From contig NZ_CANDNU010000016.1 in assembly GCF_947387495.1 (NCBI RefSeq), positions 1-35,747 of the forward strand: a stretch of DNA of 35,747 bases. Reading direction: 5' to 3'. A program made the translations under genes and the position numbers. Source of the DNA: Limosilactobacillus difficilis. Its GTDB lineage: Bacteria > Bacillota > Bacilli > Lactobacillales > Lactobacillaceae. Under the pieces are notes generated by a model. It was not told where the DNA came from. It worked only from the letters and a program-made list of their open reading frames with translations, and did not search any database. Shown here in pieces: positions 35,616 through 35,747 of the stretch (position 1 is its first letter; every line of letters starts with the position of its first letter).

Positions 35616-35702
35616 GGTTGCTCACTCCTTCCTCGTTAATAGTTTATAACGAAAAGCCGAAAATTTGGGTGACGAATTGTCAAACTAAGTGCAACGGTTC
35701 TT

Positions 35703-35730
35703 CAAAAAATATCTCAAACGGTGTTTGATA
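35703..35730 (-). terminator. Weak terminator of the gene upstream of ecfA1
   Basis: On the minus strand TCAAAC/GTTTGA form a 6-bp stem with an ACC loop, followed by GATATTTTTT. It would end the ribosomal protein operon that usually precedes ecfA1 in lactobacilli. That operon is outside the window. Confidence 0.45.
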
Positions 35731-35747
35731 GTTTAATATTTTTCTAG

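Overview
The window reads as a chromosomal segment of a lactic acid bacterium of the family Lactobacillaceae, most likely a heterofermentative lactobacillus such as Limosilactobacillus. That placement is an inference from protein style and gene order: a pcrA-ligA-camS block beside gatCAB-dagK-rlmCD, and ecfA1-ecfA2-ecfT-truA followed by rplM-rpsI. No rRNA, tRNA, CRISPR array or intact insertion sequence was recognised.

The left part (1 to about 15,000) is accessory in character. It opens with a two-gene module, a GIY-YIG/DUF2075 (Schlafen group 3-like helicase) fusion followed by a MazG-like nucleotide pyrophosphohydrolase. Next comes an SDR oxidoreductase/AraC regulator operon with direct repeats in front of its promoter that look like an AraC-type operator. 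A divergent pair follows in which both genes are broken: an arginase-family gene with an in-frame amber codon, and a MerR regulator split by a one-base loss in an A-run. Between them lies a 19-bp-spacer promoter of MerR type. After that come an ogt-adaA alkylation-repair operon, an APC amino acid permease with a universal stress protein, a DHA2 multidrug MFS pump whose mRNA leader carries a strong terminator and a 30-codon ORF, a membrane-anchored protein with a small C-terminal domain, an NhaC antiporter and a prolyl-tRNA editing protein.

An 800-base gene-free zone (about 14,505-15,302) holds a terminator and a cluster of degenerate repeats in which stem-loops are each joined to an ACGCGATA motif. 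It marks the border to the right part (15,300-35,747), where every gene lies on the minus strand and nearly all are core functions. In transcription order these are ecfA1-ecfA2-ecfT-truA (energising module of ECF vitamin transporters and tRNA pseudouridylation), rplM-rpsI behind their own promoter and a possible L13 leader, a zinc-ribbon membrane protein with a PrsW-type protease, a GH73 glucosaminidase with xpt and a PurK-like ATP-grasp protein, pcrA-ligA-camS, and gatC-gatA-gatB-dagK-rlmCD.

The best candidates for new biology are the GIY-YIG/DUF2075-MazG module, the attenuator-like leader and small ORF of the MFS pump, the stem-loop/ACGCGATA repeats after rlmCD, and the AraC direct-repeat operator. 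All functional statements come from reading motifs and context; no database search was possible.
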